From: Scatosoma sp045643825
GTDB lineage: Bacteria; Bacillota; Clostridia; Christensenellales; Borkfalkiaceae
Direction: 5' to 3'
Assembly (NCBI GenBank): GCA_045643825.1
Contig: JAZRFV010000012.1
Location: 14,673-78,672, forward strand
Length of the DNA stretch: 64,000 nt
A program made the translations under genes and the position numbers. The number at the start of each line of letters is the position of its first letter. The first letter of the stretch is position 1. Positions 42,711 to 51,356 of the stretch are shown here, piece by piece. The notes beneath the pieces were generated by a model that was not told the origin of the DNA, made no database searches, and saw nothing but the letters and a program-made list of their open reading frames with translations.

Positions 42711-42739
42711 TTGACAAACGATATTTTTGGGTGTATAAT
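42711..42739 (+). promoter_or_regulatory. Consensus promoter of the AraC-family regulator
   Basis: TTGACA, 17 bp, TATAAT, with AAGGAGGTG before the ATG at 42765. Confidence 0.85.
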
Positions 42740-42764
42740 GAAGAAAATATGAAGGAGGTGTACC

Positions 42765-43640
42765 ATGGCAAAACAGCGTTCGGAAACCGTAATCGAGCAT
42801 AAAATGTTCAATATCAGCTTCCCTTCCCCCGAAAAAGGGGTTAACTTCCATTGGTGCTACCAAAATTTCACCTCCTTGCACGAGCATGATTTTTACGAGT
42901 TTATCGTGATGATTGACGGCAAGGCAAGACATTTCCACAACGGGAAAACCACCATTGTATCGAAGGGAATGCTTTTTTTAATCAAGCCGGGCGAATTCCA
43001 TCAATTCCTCCCCCATCACAACCACGAAGCGCGCCATATCAACTTTTCCATCGCCCCTGCGATGTTAGAGGAGCTAACAACGGCGTTGTGGCACGACGAT
43101 ATTTTAGAAAAAATCAATCAATGGGATATGCCGAGAAATTTAACCCTTCCGCAAAGGGATTTCGAGTTTATTTTGGACGCCATCGAGCGGTTGAGCCAGT
43201 ACTCCTTGCAATCGCAAAATATTTACGCCATGATTAAGAGCGTGATTGTGAGATTGACGTTGTTCCTTTCGGAAAAACTGGAAACGATTGAGAAATTCTC
43301 CAGCGACAACACCCGTCCCGAATGGCTGACGGAGTTTTTGCAAACCCTCGACGATCCCAACGTTTTCACCCTGAAATTGAAGGACATTTACCCCCTTGCG
43401 CCCTACTCGCAATCCATGCTAAACGGCTATTTCAACAAATACATGGGTACCACCTTGATATCCTACGTCACCACTTTGAAGATCAGCTACGCCTGTACAC
43501 TTCTACGACATACGGACAGCAGTCCTTTGGAAATCAGCAACAAGCTTGCGTATGATAGCTTGAGCCATTTTAACCGTGTATTTAAAAAGATTACGGGCAC
43601 CAGCCCCATTGCCTATCGGAAGCACATTTCCACCCCCTGA
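42765..43640 (+). CDS. AraC-family transcriptional regulator with cupin sensor
   Basis: 291 residues. N-terminal cupin (HEHDFYEFIVMIDG, GEFHQFLPHHNHEARHIN, with metal- or sugar-binding His residues), C-terminal double HTH (SQSMLNGYFNKYMG, then EISNKLAYDSLSHFNRVFKK and GTSPIAYRK). It diverges from the importer operon, whose weak -35 suggests that this protein is its activator, sensing a sugar. The ligand is not deducible. Confidence 0.9.
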   Translation: MAKQRSETVIEHKMFNISFPSPEKGVNFHWCYQNFTSLHEHDFYEFIVMIDGKARHFHNGKTTIVSKGMLFLIKPGEFHQFLPHHNHEARHINFSIAPAMLEELTTALWHDDILEKINQWDMPRNLTLPQRDFEFILDAIERLSQYSLQSQNIYAMIKSVIVRLTLFLSEKLETIEKFSSDNTRPEWLTEFLQTLDDPNVFTLKLKDIYPLAPYSQSMLNGYFNKYMGTTLISYVTTLKISYACTLLRHTDSSPLEISNKLAYDSLSHFNRVFKKITGTSPIAYRKHISTP

Positions 43641-43660
43641 AGGGACGGAATAACGGGGTA

Positions 43661-43689
43661 TTGACTTATCCAAAAAATTATGCTATACT
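43661..43689 (+). promoter_or_regulatory. Promoter of the HAD phosphatase gene
   Basis: TTGACT, 17 bp, TATACT. Confidence 0.75.
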
Positions 43690-43734
43690 ACGAAAGCAGG
43701 GGGTGTCCCTTGCAGGAAAAAAGGAGCTTTTGTT

Positions 43735-44595
43735 ATGAAAAAGAAACCTACCATTGCGTTTATGTACGATTTTGATAAAACCCTTTGCGACCAGGACATG
43801 CAGGATTACGGCTTTATCCCCAACCTCAATATGACGAGTGAGGAATTTTGGGGTGAAACCGAGGCGTTCCGTAAGAAAAATTACATGGAAGGTATCCTTG
43901 GATATATGTATTTCATGATGGCGAAATGCAAGGAAAAGGGTATCCCCTTCACGCAGGAATATTTGCGTTCCTTGGGGAAAAATATCAATTTTTACAAGGG
44001 TGTGCAGAACTGGTTCAAGCGTATCAATCAGTACGGCGAATCCATCGGTGTGAATATCGAACACTACATCATTTCCAGCGGCTTGAAGGACATCATTGAC
44101 GGCTCGGCAATCAAGGACGAATTTAAGAAGATTTTCGCCTGCCAGTATTACTTTGACGAAACGGGCAACGCCGTTTGGCCGAAGATTGCCATCAACTATA
44201 CCCAAAAAACGCAGTATATTTTCCGTATTTCCAAGGGTATTTACGACGAAACGGACAACAAAAAGGTCAACGAAAAGATGACCGAGCGTGTGGTTGCGTA
44301 TCAAAATATGCTCTATTTCGGCGACGGGATCACCGACATCCCCTGCATGACCTTCGTGAAGAAGCAAGGGGGCGTTTCCATTGCACTTTACCCGAAGGGT
44401 AAAAAGAACAAGGTAACCAACCTCTTGCTCGACAACCGAGTAAATTATATTTGCTCGGCGGATTATCAGGAAGGTAGCGATTTAGACTCCCTTGTGAAAT
44501 GTATTATCCAAGAAATGAAGCTGTCGCACACCTTGCAAATGAAACAAAAACAGCAACGCACAAGAGAATCGAAAAACGCCGAAACGAAAAACTAA
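43735..44595 (+). CDS. HAD-superfamily hydrolase
   Basis: 286 residues. Motif I DFDKTLCD near residue 12 (nucleophile Asp), motif II ISSG near 117, motif IV FGDGITDIP near 198. A helical cap lies between I and II, as in phosphoserine-phosphatase-type enzymes. The C-terminal 30 residues are a charged K/Q/E tail. A cytosolic phosphatase of unknown substrate, on its own transcript with a terminator. Confidence 0.82.
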   Translation: MKKKPTIAFMYDFDKTLCDQDMQDYGFIPNLNMTSEEFWGETEAFRKKNYMEGILGYMYFMMAKCKEKGIPFTQEYLRSLGKNINFYKGVQNWFKRINQYGESIGVNIEHYIISSGLKDIIDGSAIKDEFKKIFACQYYFDETGNAVWPKIAINYTQKTQYIFRISKGIYDETDNKKVNEKMTERVVAYQNMLYFGDGITDIPCMTFVKKQGGVSIALYPKGKKNKVTNLLLDNRVNYICSADYQEGSDLDSLVKCIIQEMKLSHTLQMKQKQQRTRESKNAETKN

Positions 44596-44598
44596 TAA

Positions 44599-44630
44599 AA
44601 AAGGACGAGCAACAGCCTCGTCCTTTTTTA
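44599..44630. terminator. Bidirectional terminator
   Basis: AAAGGACGAG / CTCGTCCTTT stem with T-run, between the convergent HAD and queH genes. Confidence 0.85.
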
Positions 44631-45215
44631 TCTCTTCGAGAATTTACAACCGCAAAAATCTTGTCGATACAGGTTATATTCGTCGGAAAGCTCTATCGAG
44701 CGGTAGTATCCGCCCTTCTTCTTAAAATCGGTGTAAAGATAGTTCAACGCATACCTGCCCCCTGCATTTTCACCGATTTCGTTTAACCATTCAGCATTTT
44801 TATGCGGACTTAAAGTCAAAGTCGTGGCAAACCAATCATACCCGTTCGCCTTGGCAACCTCCGCCGTTTTTTCAAGACGAAGCCCATAACAAAGGTAGCA
44901 CCGTTTTCCCCGTTCAGGCTCCTGTTCCAACCCCTTCGACATGGCGGCAAACGCCTCCGCATCGTGGTCGCAATCGAGAAAATCCGCCCAGCCCGTTTCC
45001 TTCAAGAAACGGATTTGCTCCGCTTTACGCTTCTCGTACTCCTCTTTTTCGTCAATGTTGGGGTTATAGTACAGCACCGTGACGGTAAAATACTCCTTCA
45101 ACCGCTCTAAACAAGTGGACGAACAGGGCGCACAACAGCTGTGTAACAACAGCCTCGTCCCCTTCTCCACCCCCTTCAATTGTTCCTGCATCAGCAGCTC
45201 GTAATTCCTTTTCAT
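44628..45215 (-). CDS. queH: Epoxyqueuosine reductase QueH
   Basis: 195 residues from ATG 45215 (MKRNYELLMQEQ). Landmarks: LLHSCCAPCSS near residue 30, RCYLCYGLRLE, TLTLSPHKN, DFKKKGGYYRSIELS and DFCGCKFS; the Cys pairs bind an iron-sulfur cluster and a second iron. It makes the last step of queuosine synthesis on tRNA, replacing QueG. The start is fixed by the promoter: only 6 bases separate the -10 box from this ATG, so the message appears leaderless; longer upstream starts would overlap the promoter. queA is 7 kb away. Confidence 0.92.
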   Translation of the reverse strand: MKRNYELLMQEQLKGVEKGTRLLLHSCCAPCSSTCLERLKEYFTVTVLYYNPNIDEKEEYEKRKAEQIRFLKETGWADFLDCDHDAEAFAAMSKGLEQEPERGKRCYLCYGLRLEKTAEVAKANGYDWFATTLTLSPHKNAEWLNEIGENAGGRYALNYLYTDFKKKGGYYRSIELSDEYNLYRQDFCGCKFSKR

Positions 45216-45221
45216 AAAAAC

Positions 45222-45250
45222 ATTATACCCCATTTCAACGGCTTTGTCAA
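45222..45250 (-). promoter_or_regulatory. Consensus promoter of queH (leaderless)
   Basis: TTGACA, 17 bp, TATAAT on the minus strand, then 6 bases to the ATG, so A of the start codon is the predicted +1. Confidence 0.85.
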
Positions 45251-45256
45251 TACAAC

Positions 45257-45285
45257 TTGACAAGTGTAATAAAAAACGCTATAAT
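45257..45285 (+). promoter_or_regulatory. Consensus promoter of the rlmL-like gene (near-leaderless)
   Basis: TTGACA, 17 bp, TATAAT, then 9 bases to ATG 45295. Its -35 box is 6 bp from the -35 box of queH. Confidence 0.85.
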
Positions 45286-45294
45286 AGAGGCGTT

Positions 45295-46455
45295 ATGAAA
45301 CTATTAATTCCCGTAGCCTCCGGTTTGGAGCAAACAACAAAACGTCAGCTTTCGTCCTTGGGTTTTGACAAAGCCCCTGCCGACAATGGTCGGTTAGAGC
45401 TGGAAGGCGATTGGCAGGACATCGCCCGTCTTAACGTATTTTTGCGTAGTGGCGAGCGTGTATTAATCGTCCTCGATCGTTTCCACGCCGTCACCTTTGA
45501 CGAATTGTACGAAGGCATCTATAATATCCCTTGGGAAAACTGGCTGACCATCGAATCAAAGATTTTGATGGACGGTAAGAGTGTTCAGAGCCAGCTTGCA
45601 GCGATAAAAGCGGCGGGTGGAGTGGCAAAGAAGGCAATTATCTCCCGACTTGCGGACAAAATTCGTTCGGGTAGAAAAACCTTTTCGGAAACGGGTGCCC
45701 GCTCCATCGTCGGCGTTTCTATCTACAAAGACGAAGTGACCATCACCCTTGACACCTCGGGCGATGGCTTGCACAAGCGCGGTTATCGTTCGCTTGCGTA
45801 CAGCGCTCCTTTAAAGGAAACCTTGGCGGCAGGCCTTATCGATAGCACCTTCTACAACCCCGACAAGGACATCGAAAAGCCCTTTGCGGATATCTTTTGT
45901 GGAAGCGGTACCCTGCCCATCGAGGCGGCAATGAAGGCCCTGCATATCGCACCTGGGAAAAACCGTGATTTTGACTTTACAAAATGGGCTTGTGCCCCGA
46001 AGGGCATTTTACAGCTTGCCAAGGAAGAAGCCCTTGACGGTGAGTTGAAAACCGCACAGCCCGTTATCTTCGGCAGCGACATCAACAAGGAAGCCATCTC
46101 CATCGCACAATACCACGCAAAGCGTGCAGGTGTGGATAAGCATATCCGTTTCACCGTTGCGGATGCGAGAAAGTTCAAATGCGATAAAAAGTACGGCATC
46201 CTGCTTTCCAATCCCCCTTACGGTGAGCGTTTGAGCGAGGAAAAAGAGGTGCGTACCTTGATGCGAGACGTAGGCAACGCCTTCCGTTCTTTACCCGATT
46301 GGAACGCCTATATTTTAACTTCTTTGGAAGGGTTTGAAAGGTATTTTGGTAAGACCGCGGATAAGAAGAAAAAACTGTTCAACGCGAACCTGGTATGCGG
46401 CTTTTACAGTTATTTCGGCAAACCACCCAAATTAGACGGGGATAAAAATAAATAA
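45295..46455 (+). CDS. THUMP-domain 23S rRNA (guanine-N2) methyltransferase, RlmL type
   Basis: 386 residues. N-terminal ferredoxin-like and THUMP domains (residues 1-160), then a class I methyltransferase with DIFCGSGTLPIEAA (SAM site, about 200), FGSDIN, VADARKF and the catalytic LLSNPPYGERL (about 303). Family members modify 23S rRNA (E. coli RlmL makes m2G2445). Start set at ATG 45295; upstream in-frame codons lie in the promoter. First gene of a three-gene operon. Confidence 0.9.
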   Translation: MKLLIPVASGLEQTTKRQLSSLGFDKAPADNGRLELEGDWQDIARLNVFLRSGERVLIVLDRFHAVTFDELYEGIYNIPWENWLTIESKILMDGKSVQSQLAAIKAAGGVAKKAIISRLADKIRSGRKTFSETGARSIVGVSIYKDEVTITLDTSGDGLHKRGYRSLAYSAPLKETLAAGLIDSTFYNPDKDIEKPFADIFCGSGTLPIEAAMKALHIAPGKNRDFDFTKWACAPKGILQLAKEEALDGELKTAQPVIFGSDINKEAISIAQYHAKRAGVDKHIRFTVADARKFKCDKKYGILLSNPPYGERLSEEKEVRTLMRDVGNAFRSLPDWNAYILTSLEGFERYFGKTADKKKKLFNANLVCGFYSYFGKPPKLDGDKNK

Positions 46456-46473
46456 TTTCACGAGGTGAAAAGT

Positions 46474-47202
46474 ATGTTTGATTATACGCAAAGTGTCTTT
46501 TCAAAAACGGTAGACGACCTGAAGCGGTTGGCATTTTTGCTTACCCTTTCCTTGCAGGTTTTCCAAATTGCTTATCTTATCTACGCCCTTTGCGTAGGGT
46601 TGGGTATTTTGATTGCAAATATCGTCCTGCTTGTCCTTTCCATCGGATACGTCGGGTTTATGATTTACGTACACGACAACGATATTTCCAAAACCACAAA
46701 ACAAATATTAAAGCGTGTGTATAAATGGGGAAAACGCTTAATTAAGCTGTTCACCCTTACCATTTCCATCTACGGCTTGTGCATTACCGCCTACGAAACG
46801 GTCACCATCAAGTCCTTAATTTCGATTATCTTACTCGTCTTTATGTTGCTTGCGTGGGTGTTAGAGCTGTTGTTCAGTTTGGTCATCGCCGCCGTTGAAA
46901 AGCGCAGATCCTTGTTCTTCGACGCTTTAAAAATGGACTTTGAACCCGTGTTAAAAACGAAAAACTTCTTCGATAAAATCCGTGGAAGAGAGGTGGAAGA
47001 CGAAATCGTTACCACACAATCCCGGGAGGTGCTTATCCAATTAAAGGAAGAACGCAAAGAAGCCTTAAAACAAAAAAAGCGTGAACAACACGCGCAAATG
47101 GTAGCGAAAAAACAGGCAAAAAAGGCAGAAAAAGCACAGGCAAAGGCGCAAAAGAAAGAAGAAAAGCAAGCGCAAAAAAACGCGAAACAAAATGGAAAGT
47201 AA
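46474..47202 (+). CDS. Membrane protein with basic coiled tail (242 aa)
   Basis: Four hydrophobic segments between residues 20 and 145, then a linker and a final 60 residues made almost wholly of K, A, Q and E (KAEKAQAKAQKKEEKQAQK), probably a cytosolic coiled coil. The ATG at 46474 follows GAGGTG by 6 bases; a GTG at 46465 is part of the ribosome site. Overlaps the TraX-like gene by 11 bp. No function recognised. Confidence 0.7.
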   Translation: MFDYTQSVFSKTVDDLKRLAFLLTLSLQVFQIAYLIYALCVGLGILIANIVLLVLSIGYVGFMIYVHDNDISKTTKQILKRVYKWGKRLIKLFTLTISIYGLCITAYETVTIKSLISIILLVFMLLAWVLELLFSLVIAAVEKRRSLFFDALKMDFEPVLKTKNFFDKIRGREVEDEIVTTQSREVLIQLKEERKEALKQKKREQHAQMVAKKQAKKAEKAQAKAQKKEEKQAQKNAKQNGK

Positions 47203-47974
47203 CCCTATGGAAGCCTTGAAAAAGTTACGCATTTTTAACAGCAACACCATCAAGCTGATTGCGGCGGTGTTTATGTTTATCGACCATCTTGGGTTGATTT
47301 TCTTCCCTTCCAGCGTGGTGCTGCGCAAAATCGGCAGAATATCCATGCCCATCTTCGCCTTTGCAATTGCCGAGGGGTGTCGATATACCAAGAACAAATG
47401 GAAACATTTTCTTCTTTTGTTTGGCTTGGGCGCCGCTTGTCAGCTGGTCTATTTTATCTTTGATCCATCGTACATTTACCTTGGCATTTTAATCACCTTT
47501 TCCCTCTCCACCTTAATGATTTATGCATTGCAGTTTGCCAAAAAGTGCACCTTTGCGGAAAAACCCAACTCCTTGCGTATTCTTTGTGCCTGGCTGTTGT
47601 TCGCCGCCTTGGTTACGGGCACCTACTTCCTCTGCACAATTGTTGAGATAGATTACGGATTTTGGGGTTGTTTATTGCCCGTATGCGCGTCGATTTTTGA
47701 CTTTCATCGCATACCTGCCCCCACTATTTTGGGAAAATTGGACATTTTGCCCGTGCGTATATTATGTATGGCAATCCCCATGTTCCCTTTGGTATTTTCC
47801 AATACGTACTTTATGCCATCGTCCATCCGTATCTATTGTTTCCTCGCAATCCCCATCCTGCTCTTATACAACGGCGAAAAGGGAAAGGCGAATATGAAAT
47901 ACTTCTTCTATATCTTCTACCCCCTGCACTTGGGTTTGTTAGAAGGGATCGCCATTGCAATGATGTTATTTTAA
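47192..47974 (+). CDS. TraX-family membrane protein
   Basis: 260 residues, about eight membrane segments. LKLIAAV-type start (NTIKLIAAVFMFIDHLGLIF), GRISMPIFAFAIAEGCRYTK and the final YIFYPLHLGLL are typical of TraX, named for F-pilin N-acetylation and also found chromosomally in Firmicutes as an acyltransferase-like protein. Starts at 47192 or at the ATG at 47207. Last gene of the operon. Confidence 0.85.
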   Translation: MESNPMEALKKLRIFNSNTIKLIAAVFMFIDHLGLIFFPSSVVLRKIGRISMPIFAFAIAEGCRYTKNKWKHFLLLFGLGAACQLVYFIFDPSYIYLGILITFSLSTLMIYALQFAKKCTFAEKPNSLRILCAWLLFAALVTGTYFLCTIVEIDYGFWGCLLPVCASIFDFHRIPAPTILGKLDILPVRILCMAIPMFPLVFSNTYFMPSSIRIYCFLAIPILLLYNGEKGKANMKYFFYIFYPLHLGLLEGIAIAMMLF

Positions 47975-47987
47975 TTGTAAAAATGAA

Positions 47988-48020
47988 AAAAAGGAGCGAC
48001 TGCATCGTCGCTCCTTTTTA
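47988..48020. terminator. Bidirectional terminator
   Basis: AAGGAGCGAC / GTCGCTCCTT stem with A-run and T-run, between TraX-like and feo-operon ends. Confidence 0.85.
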
Positions 48021-48022
48021 TT

Positions 48023-48238
48023 CTAAATATTGCCGTCATTTTCATCCGTAGCCGTTTCAATAGGTTCCTTCGAAGACTTTTCAGCCTTCGCAGCCCCACA
48101 TGCATTCGCGTGCGGACAACCGCTACATCCACAACCGCAACCCGACTTTCCTTGCCGCTTTTCTTTGATTAGGTAGGCAATGATTCCCAAAACACCCACC
48201 GCCAGCACGGCAATTATTACATAATCAACCCAAGACAT
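48023..48238 (-). CDS. FeoB-associated Cys-rich membrane protein
   Basis: 71 residues from ATG 48238 (MSWVDYVIIAVLAVG), AGGAG upstream. One membrane helix, then GCGCGCSGCPHANACGA, a Cys cluster, and an acidic tail. This small family usually follows feoB, as here, and is thought to assist ferrous iron uptake. Upstream in-frame codons have no ribosome site. Confidence 0.85.
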   Translation of the reverse strand: MSWVDYVIIAVLAVGVLGIIAYLIKEKRQGKSGCGCGCSGCPHANACGAAKAEKSSKEPIETATDENDGNI

Positions 48239-48329
48239 ATTACTCCTTCCTTTGACGATGGATTTACAACGAAAAACTCGTCGTAAGCCACTCATCAAAT
48301 ACCTGCCCCCTTCAAATGGGGGTTTTTAC

Positions 48330-50609
48330 TTACTTTTTCGCATTCAAAAGGCGCTTTTCCGCTTCCTTTTTGTTTGCGTATTTATCGTACATTGCAATAC
48401 CAACCCAAGCCAATACCGCAACGACAAGCCAAATAATCACGGGCCATACAAACTGCCCAACCGTATAAACAACCGTAGAGGTCAAATAGGAAACCACGAT
48501 CCAGAAAAGAAGCGTCCATTTAAACTTTTCTTTGCCGATTTCCCCTCTTGCCGCCGCCACCGCCGCAAAGCAAGGGATGGTCAACATATTAAATGCAATA
48601 AAGGAAATCAAGGCAGGGATTTCGATACCCGTTGCCGCAATCATCACGGCAACCTCTTCCACGCCTTCTTCCATCCCGCCAACCAGCGTACCGCCAAGGC
48701 ACGCCGCCAAAGCGCCAAACGCCGCAATAACGTCCTCTTTCGCAATCAAACCAAGAATTGCCGCCACCGCAAAAACCCAACCGTTTTCGTTTAACTGACT
48801 GCCAAAGCCAAGGGGGGTGAACAAGGGCTGAATCAAACGCCCAATGGAGGCAAGGATGGACTCGTCCATATTCTCACCGACGTAGTTCCAACTCCAACCG
48901 AAGTTAGACAAGAACCAAATCACAATACACGACATCAAAATGATGGTAAACGCCTTTTGGATAAAGTGTTTTGCCTTATCCCAAAGGTGCAACATCAGGT
49001 TTCTAAACCCAGGCATGTGGTAGGTGGGAAGCTCCATAATAAAGGGGGAAGCCTCACCTCTTTGGGTGGTATTTCTCATTACCAACAAGGAAATCAGCGC
49101 CACCACAATACCCAAAAGATACATCGAATAGGTGATGATATCGGCGTTTATACCGCTTACCTGCTGTGCAATCGCCCCCGAAATTGCCAACAAGATGGGC
49201 ATTTTCGCACCGCAGGAGAAGAAAGGAATAACACGCACCGTTGCTTGTCTTTCTCTTTCGTCCGCCATCGTACGAGTGTTAATCATCGCAGGCACCGAAC
49301 AGCCAAAGCCCATAATCATGGGCATAAACGCTCTACCCGACACCCCGAAACGACGAAAAACTCTATCCAGCATAAACGCTACACGCGCCATATAACCGCT
49401 GTCCTCCAAAATGGAGAAGAAAAGGAACAACACCAAGATTTGGGGCAGGAAGGAAAGCACGGAAGCAATACCTCCCCACACACCGTCCACAAGAAGACTG
49501 ACGATGATGGGGTTTGCGCCAAGCCCTTCAAAACCAAGCGCCAACCATTCTCCCATCGCCCCGGTAAACAGCTCCATAGCGTTAAACAGTATCGTCCCAG
49601 GAGAGTTTAAGCCATCGCCGAAGAAAATGGTTTTTACCGCATTGCCTTCCACACCGCACCATTCGCCAAAGGCAGGGATAAGACTGCCAAGATAAAGGAA
49701 ATTCGCTGAGAAAGTCATGTGGAAAATAGCAAACATAATCAAGAGGAAAATGGGGATACCCGCCCATTTGTGGGTGAGTACCTTATCCACTTTATCCGAT
49801 TTGGAAAGATGGTCGTAACCGTACTTTCTTGCGCGGGTTAAGGTGGTGGAAAAATGCGTGGTTATGTACTTATATCTCGCATCCGCAATCGCCGCCTCCG
49901 TGTCACCGTTGAAGGGATCGTTTACTACGTTTTCACGGATAAACGCCTCCGCCGCACGGGCCTCCGCAGGATGGTTATTCACCTCAATGGCGTCCTTTTC
50001 CACGAGCTTTACCGCGTGAAACAAGGGTTCGTCAACCTCTTTCAGTTTTAACGCGATTTCCGCATTGGAAATGGCAGAACCGAGTGCCGATTCCTTCAAA
50101 ACACTGACCGCCTTGCGAGGGTTTTTCAACGCCTCCATCGCCCTGTTCATCAGCCCTTCCACGTTGTTGCCACGAAGGGCGGAAATCTCTACCACGGGCA
50201 AGCCGATACGCTTTTCCAAGGACTTCACGTCGATACGATCGCCGTTTTTATCCAAAACGTCCGTCATGTTGAGCGCCACCACCATCGGTACGTCCAACTC
50301 CATCAGCTGCGTGGTGAGGTAAAGGTTTCTTTCAAGGTTGGTTGCGTCCACGATGTTGATAATACAATCGGGGCGTTCGTCCAAAATGAAGTTACGGGCA
50401 ATCACCTCTTCAGGGGTGTAAGGGGAAAGGGAGTAGATCCCCGGCAAGTCGATAATATCGACGGGATTATCACCCTTTTTATAGGTCCCTTCACGCTTAT
50501 CTACCGTAACGCCTGGCCAGTTTCCCACGTGTGCGGTACTGCCCGTCAAGGCGTTGAATAGCGTGGTTTTCCCTGCGTTGGGATTGCCAACTAATGCAAA
50601 TCTTAACAT
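48330..50609 (-). CDS. feoB: Ferrous iron transporter FeoB
   Basis: 759 residues. N-terminal G domain with GNPNAGKTTLFNALTG (G1), DLPGIYSLSPYTPEE (G3), NMTD (G4) and a helical GDI-like domain, then Gate and core membrane segments with MGFGCSVPA and SCGAKMPI carrying the conserved Cys. GTP-linked Fe2+ import across the membrane. GGTG site. Separated from feoA by 320 bp that hold the repeat element cluster. Confidence 0.96.
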   Translation of the reverse strand: MLRFALVGNPNAGKTTLFNALTGSTAHVGNWPGVTVDKREGTYKKGDNPVDIIDLPGIYSLSPYTPEEVIARNFILDERPDCIINIVDATNLERNLYLTTQLMELDVPMVVALNMTDVLDKNGDRIDVKSLEKRIGLPVVEISALRGNNVEGLMNRAMEALKNPRKAVSVLKESALGSAISNAEIALKLKEVDEPLFHAVKLVEKDAIEVNNHPAEARAAEAFIRENVVNDPFNGDTEAAIADARYKYITTHFSTTLTRARKYGYDHLSKSDKVDKVLTHKWAGIPIFLLIMFAIFHMTFSANFLYLGSLIPAFGEWCGVEGNAVKTIFFGDGLNSPGTILFNAMELFTGAMGEWLALGFEGLGANPIIVSLLVDGVWGGIASVLSFLPQILVLFLFFSILEDSGYMARVAFMLDRVFRRFGVSGRAFMPMIMGFGCSVPAMINTRTMADERERQATVRVIPFFSCGAKMPILLAISGAIAQQVSGINADIITYSMYLLGIVVALISLLVMRNTTQRGEASPFIMELPTYHMPGFRNLMLHLWDKAKHFIQKAFTIILMSCIVIWFLSNFGWSWNYVGENMDESILASIGRLIQPLFTPLGFGSQLNENGWVFAVAAILGLIAKEDVIAAFGALAACLGGTLVGGMEEGVEEVAVMIAATGIEIPALISFIAFNMLTIPCFAAVAAARGEIGKEKFKWTLLFWIVVSYLTSTVVYTVGQFVWPVIIWLVVAVLAWVGIAMYDKYANKKEAEKRLLNAKK

Positions 50610-50928
50610 ACTGTCACCTTATTATTTTATCTTAAAAAGTTCCATGTGGAACAGCTATTTTTGTCGAATTTTGTAGTTTGGGTTAAAATACAGCTCGCGT
50701 ACACCACTCCCACGAAGGGCCGCTAATACGCAAGCAGTTCTAGGAGGTGTAAGGGCGTATACAAGAAGTAAACGCACGCAAATACGTCTCACGCACAAGT
50801 AGTTCTAGGAGCTGCGAGAGAACATACAAGTACCTCTTATACGCAAGCAGTTCTAGAAGGTGCGAGGGAGCGTACAAGTAGTACGTAACCGAGCACCGAC
50901 AACGAAATGCGTAGCGTAGAAGTGGTAC
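50610..50928. repeat. Cluster of three structured repeat elements between feoA and feoB
   Basis: Three related units start at 50728, 50791 and 50841 with ACGCAAGCAGTTCTAG (the middle one ACGCACAAGTAGTTCTAG). The third has the full fold at 50859-50897: GGTGC, GA, GG, GAG, CGTAC, loop AAGTA, GTACG, TAA, CC, GA, GCACC. The first keeps GCGTATAC/GTAAACGC (50755-50775); the second is decayed. The rest of the gap (50610-50727) shows nothing clear. Confidence 0.75.
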
Positions 50929-51150
50929 TTACTTCACCTCGACGTTGGCGGCTTCGGATTTTCGCAACGTCAACTCATACCCACGAAGAGAAATTTCGAT
51001 AGGATCCCCCAAGGGTGCCTTCTTTCTCAAATATACCTCCGCACCAGGGGTAATGCCCATATCAAACAAACGACGGCGTACCGCCCCTTCACCATGTACC
51101 ACCGATACCGTGGCTCTTTCACCGATTTCTAATTGAGATAAAAGCTTCAT
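50929..51150 (-). CDS. feoA: FeoA (SH3-like iron-uptake accessory protein)
   Basis: 73 residues. LEIGERATVSVV, RRRLFDMGITPGAEVYL and YELTLRKSEA are the FeoA SH3-like pattern. Cytosolic, thought to act on FeoB. First gene of the operon, AAGGAG before the ATG, with a palindromic operator in its leader. Confidence 0.93.
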   Translation of the reverse strand: MKLLSQLEIGERATVSVVHGEGAVRRRLFDMGITPGAEVYLRKKAPLGDPIEISLRGYELTLRKSEAANVEVK

Positions 51151-51167
51151 ACTCTACTCCTTAATTT

Positions 51168-51183
51168 CTTAACCGTGGTTAAG
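51168..51183. promoter_or_regulatory. Candidate iron-regulator operator (downstream site)
   Basis: CTTAACCGTGGTTAAG, a perfect 7+7 inverted repeat around GT, placed just upstream of the feoA ribosome site. Confidence 0.6.
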
Positions 51184-51229
51184 TTTTAACCCGAAAGAAA
51201 AAGCGGATTGTTCTCCGTTATTCCTATGT

Positions 51230-51258
51230 ATTATATCACCATTTTATGCGTTTGTCAA
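51230..51258 (-). promoter_or_regulatory. Consensus promoter of the feo operon
   Basis: TTGACA, 17 bp, TATAAT on the minus strand, flanked by the two palindromes at 51168-51183 and 51265-51280. Confidence 0.85.
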
Positions 51259-51264
51259 ACAAAA

Positions 51265-51280
51265 ATAAACCGTGGTTAAG
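51265..51280. promoter_or_regulatory. Candidate iron-regulator operator (upstream site)
   Basis: ATAAACCGTGGTTAAG, same core as the downstream site with two mismatches at one edge, 6 bp upstream of the -35 box. Confidence 0.55.
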
Positions 51281-51332
51281 AAATTTTTACCAAAAAAGTT
51301 ATTTTTTTAACATAATGATTATATATAAAATT

Positions 51333-51356
51333 AAGGAAGGGCGATTGCCCCTCCTT
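51333..51356 (-). terminator. Hairpin after the DtxR-type regulator gene
   Basis: AAGGAGGGGC and GCCCTTCCTT (minus strand) pair with one bulge and are followed by AATTTTATATA. Confidence 0.5.

Noticed and set aside
48307..48330. CCCCC/GGGGG hairpin with T5 as a terminator after feoB
   Set aside because: The T-run is on the plus strand while feoB is on the minus strand and its transcript continues into the Cys-rich gene.
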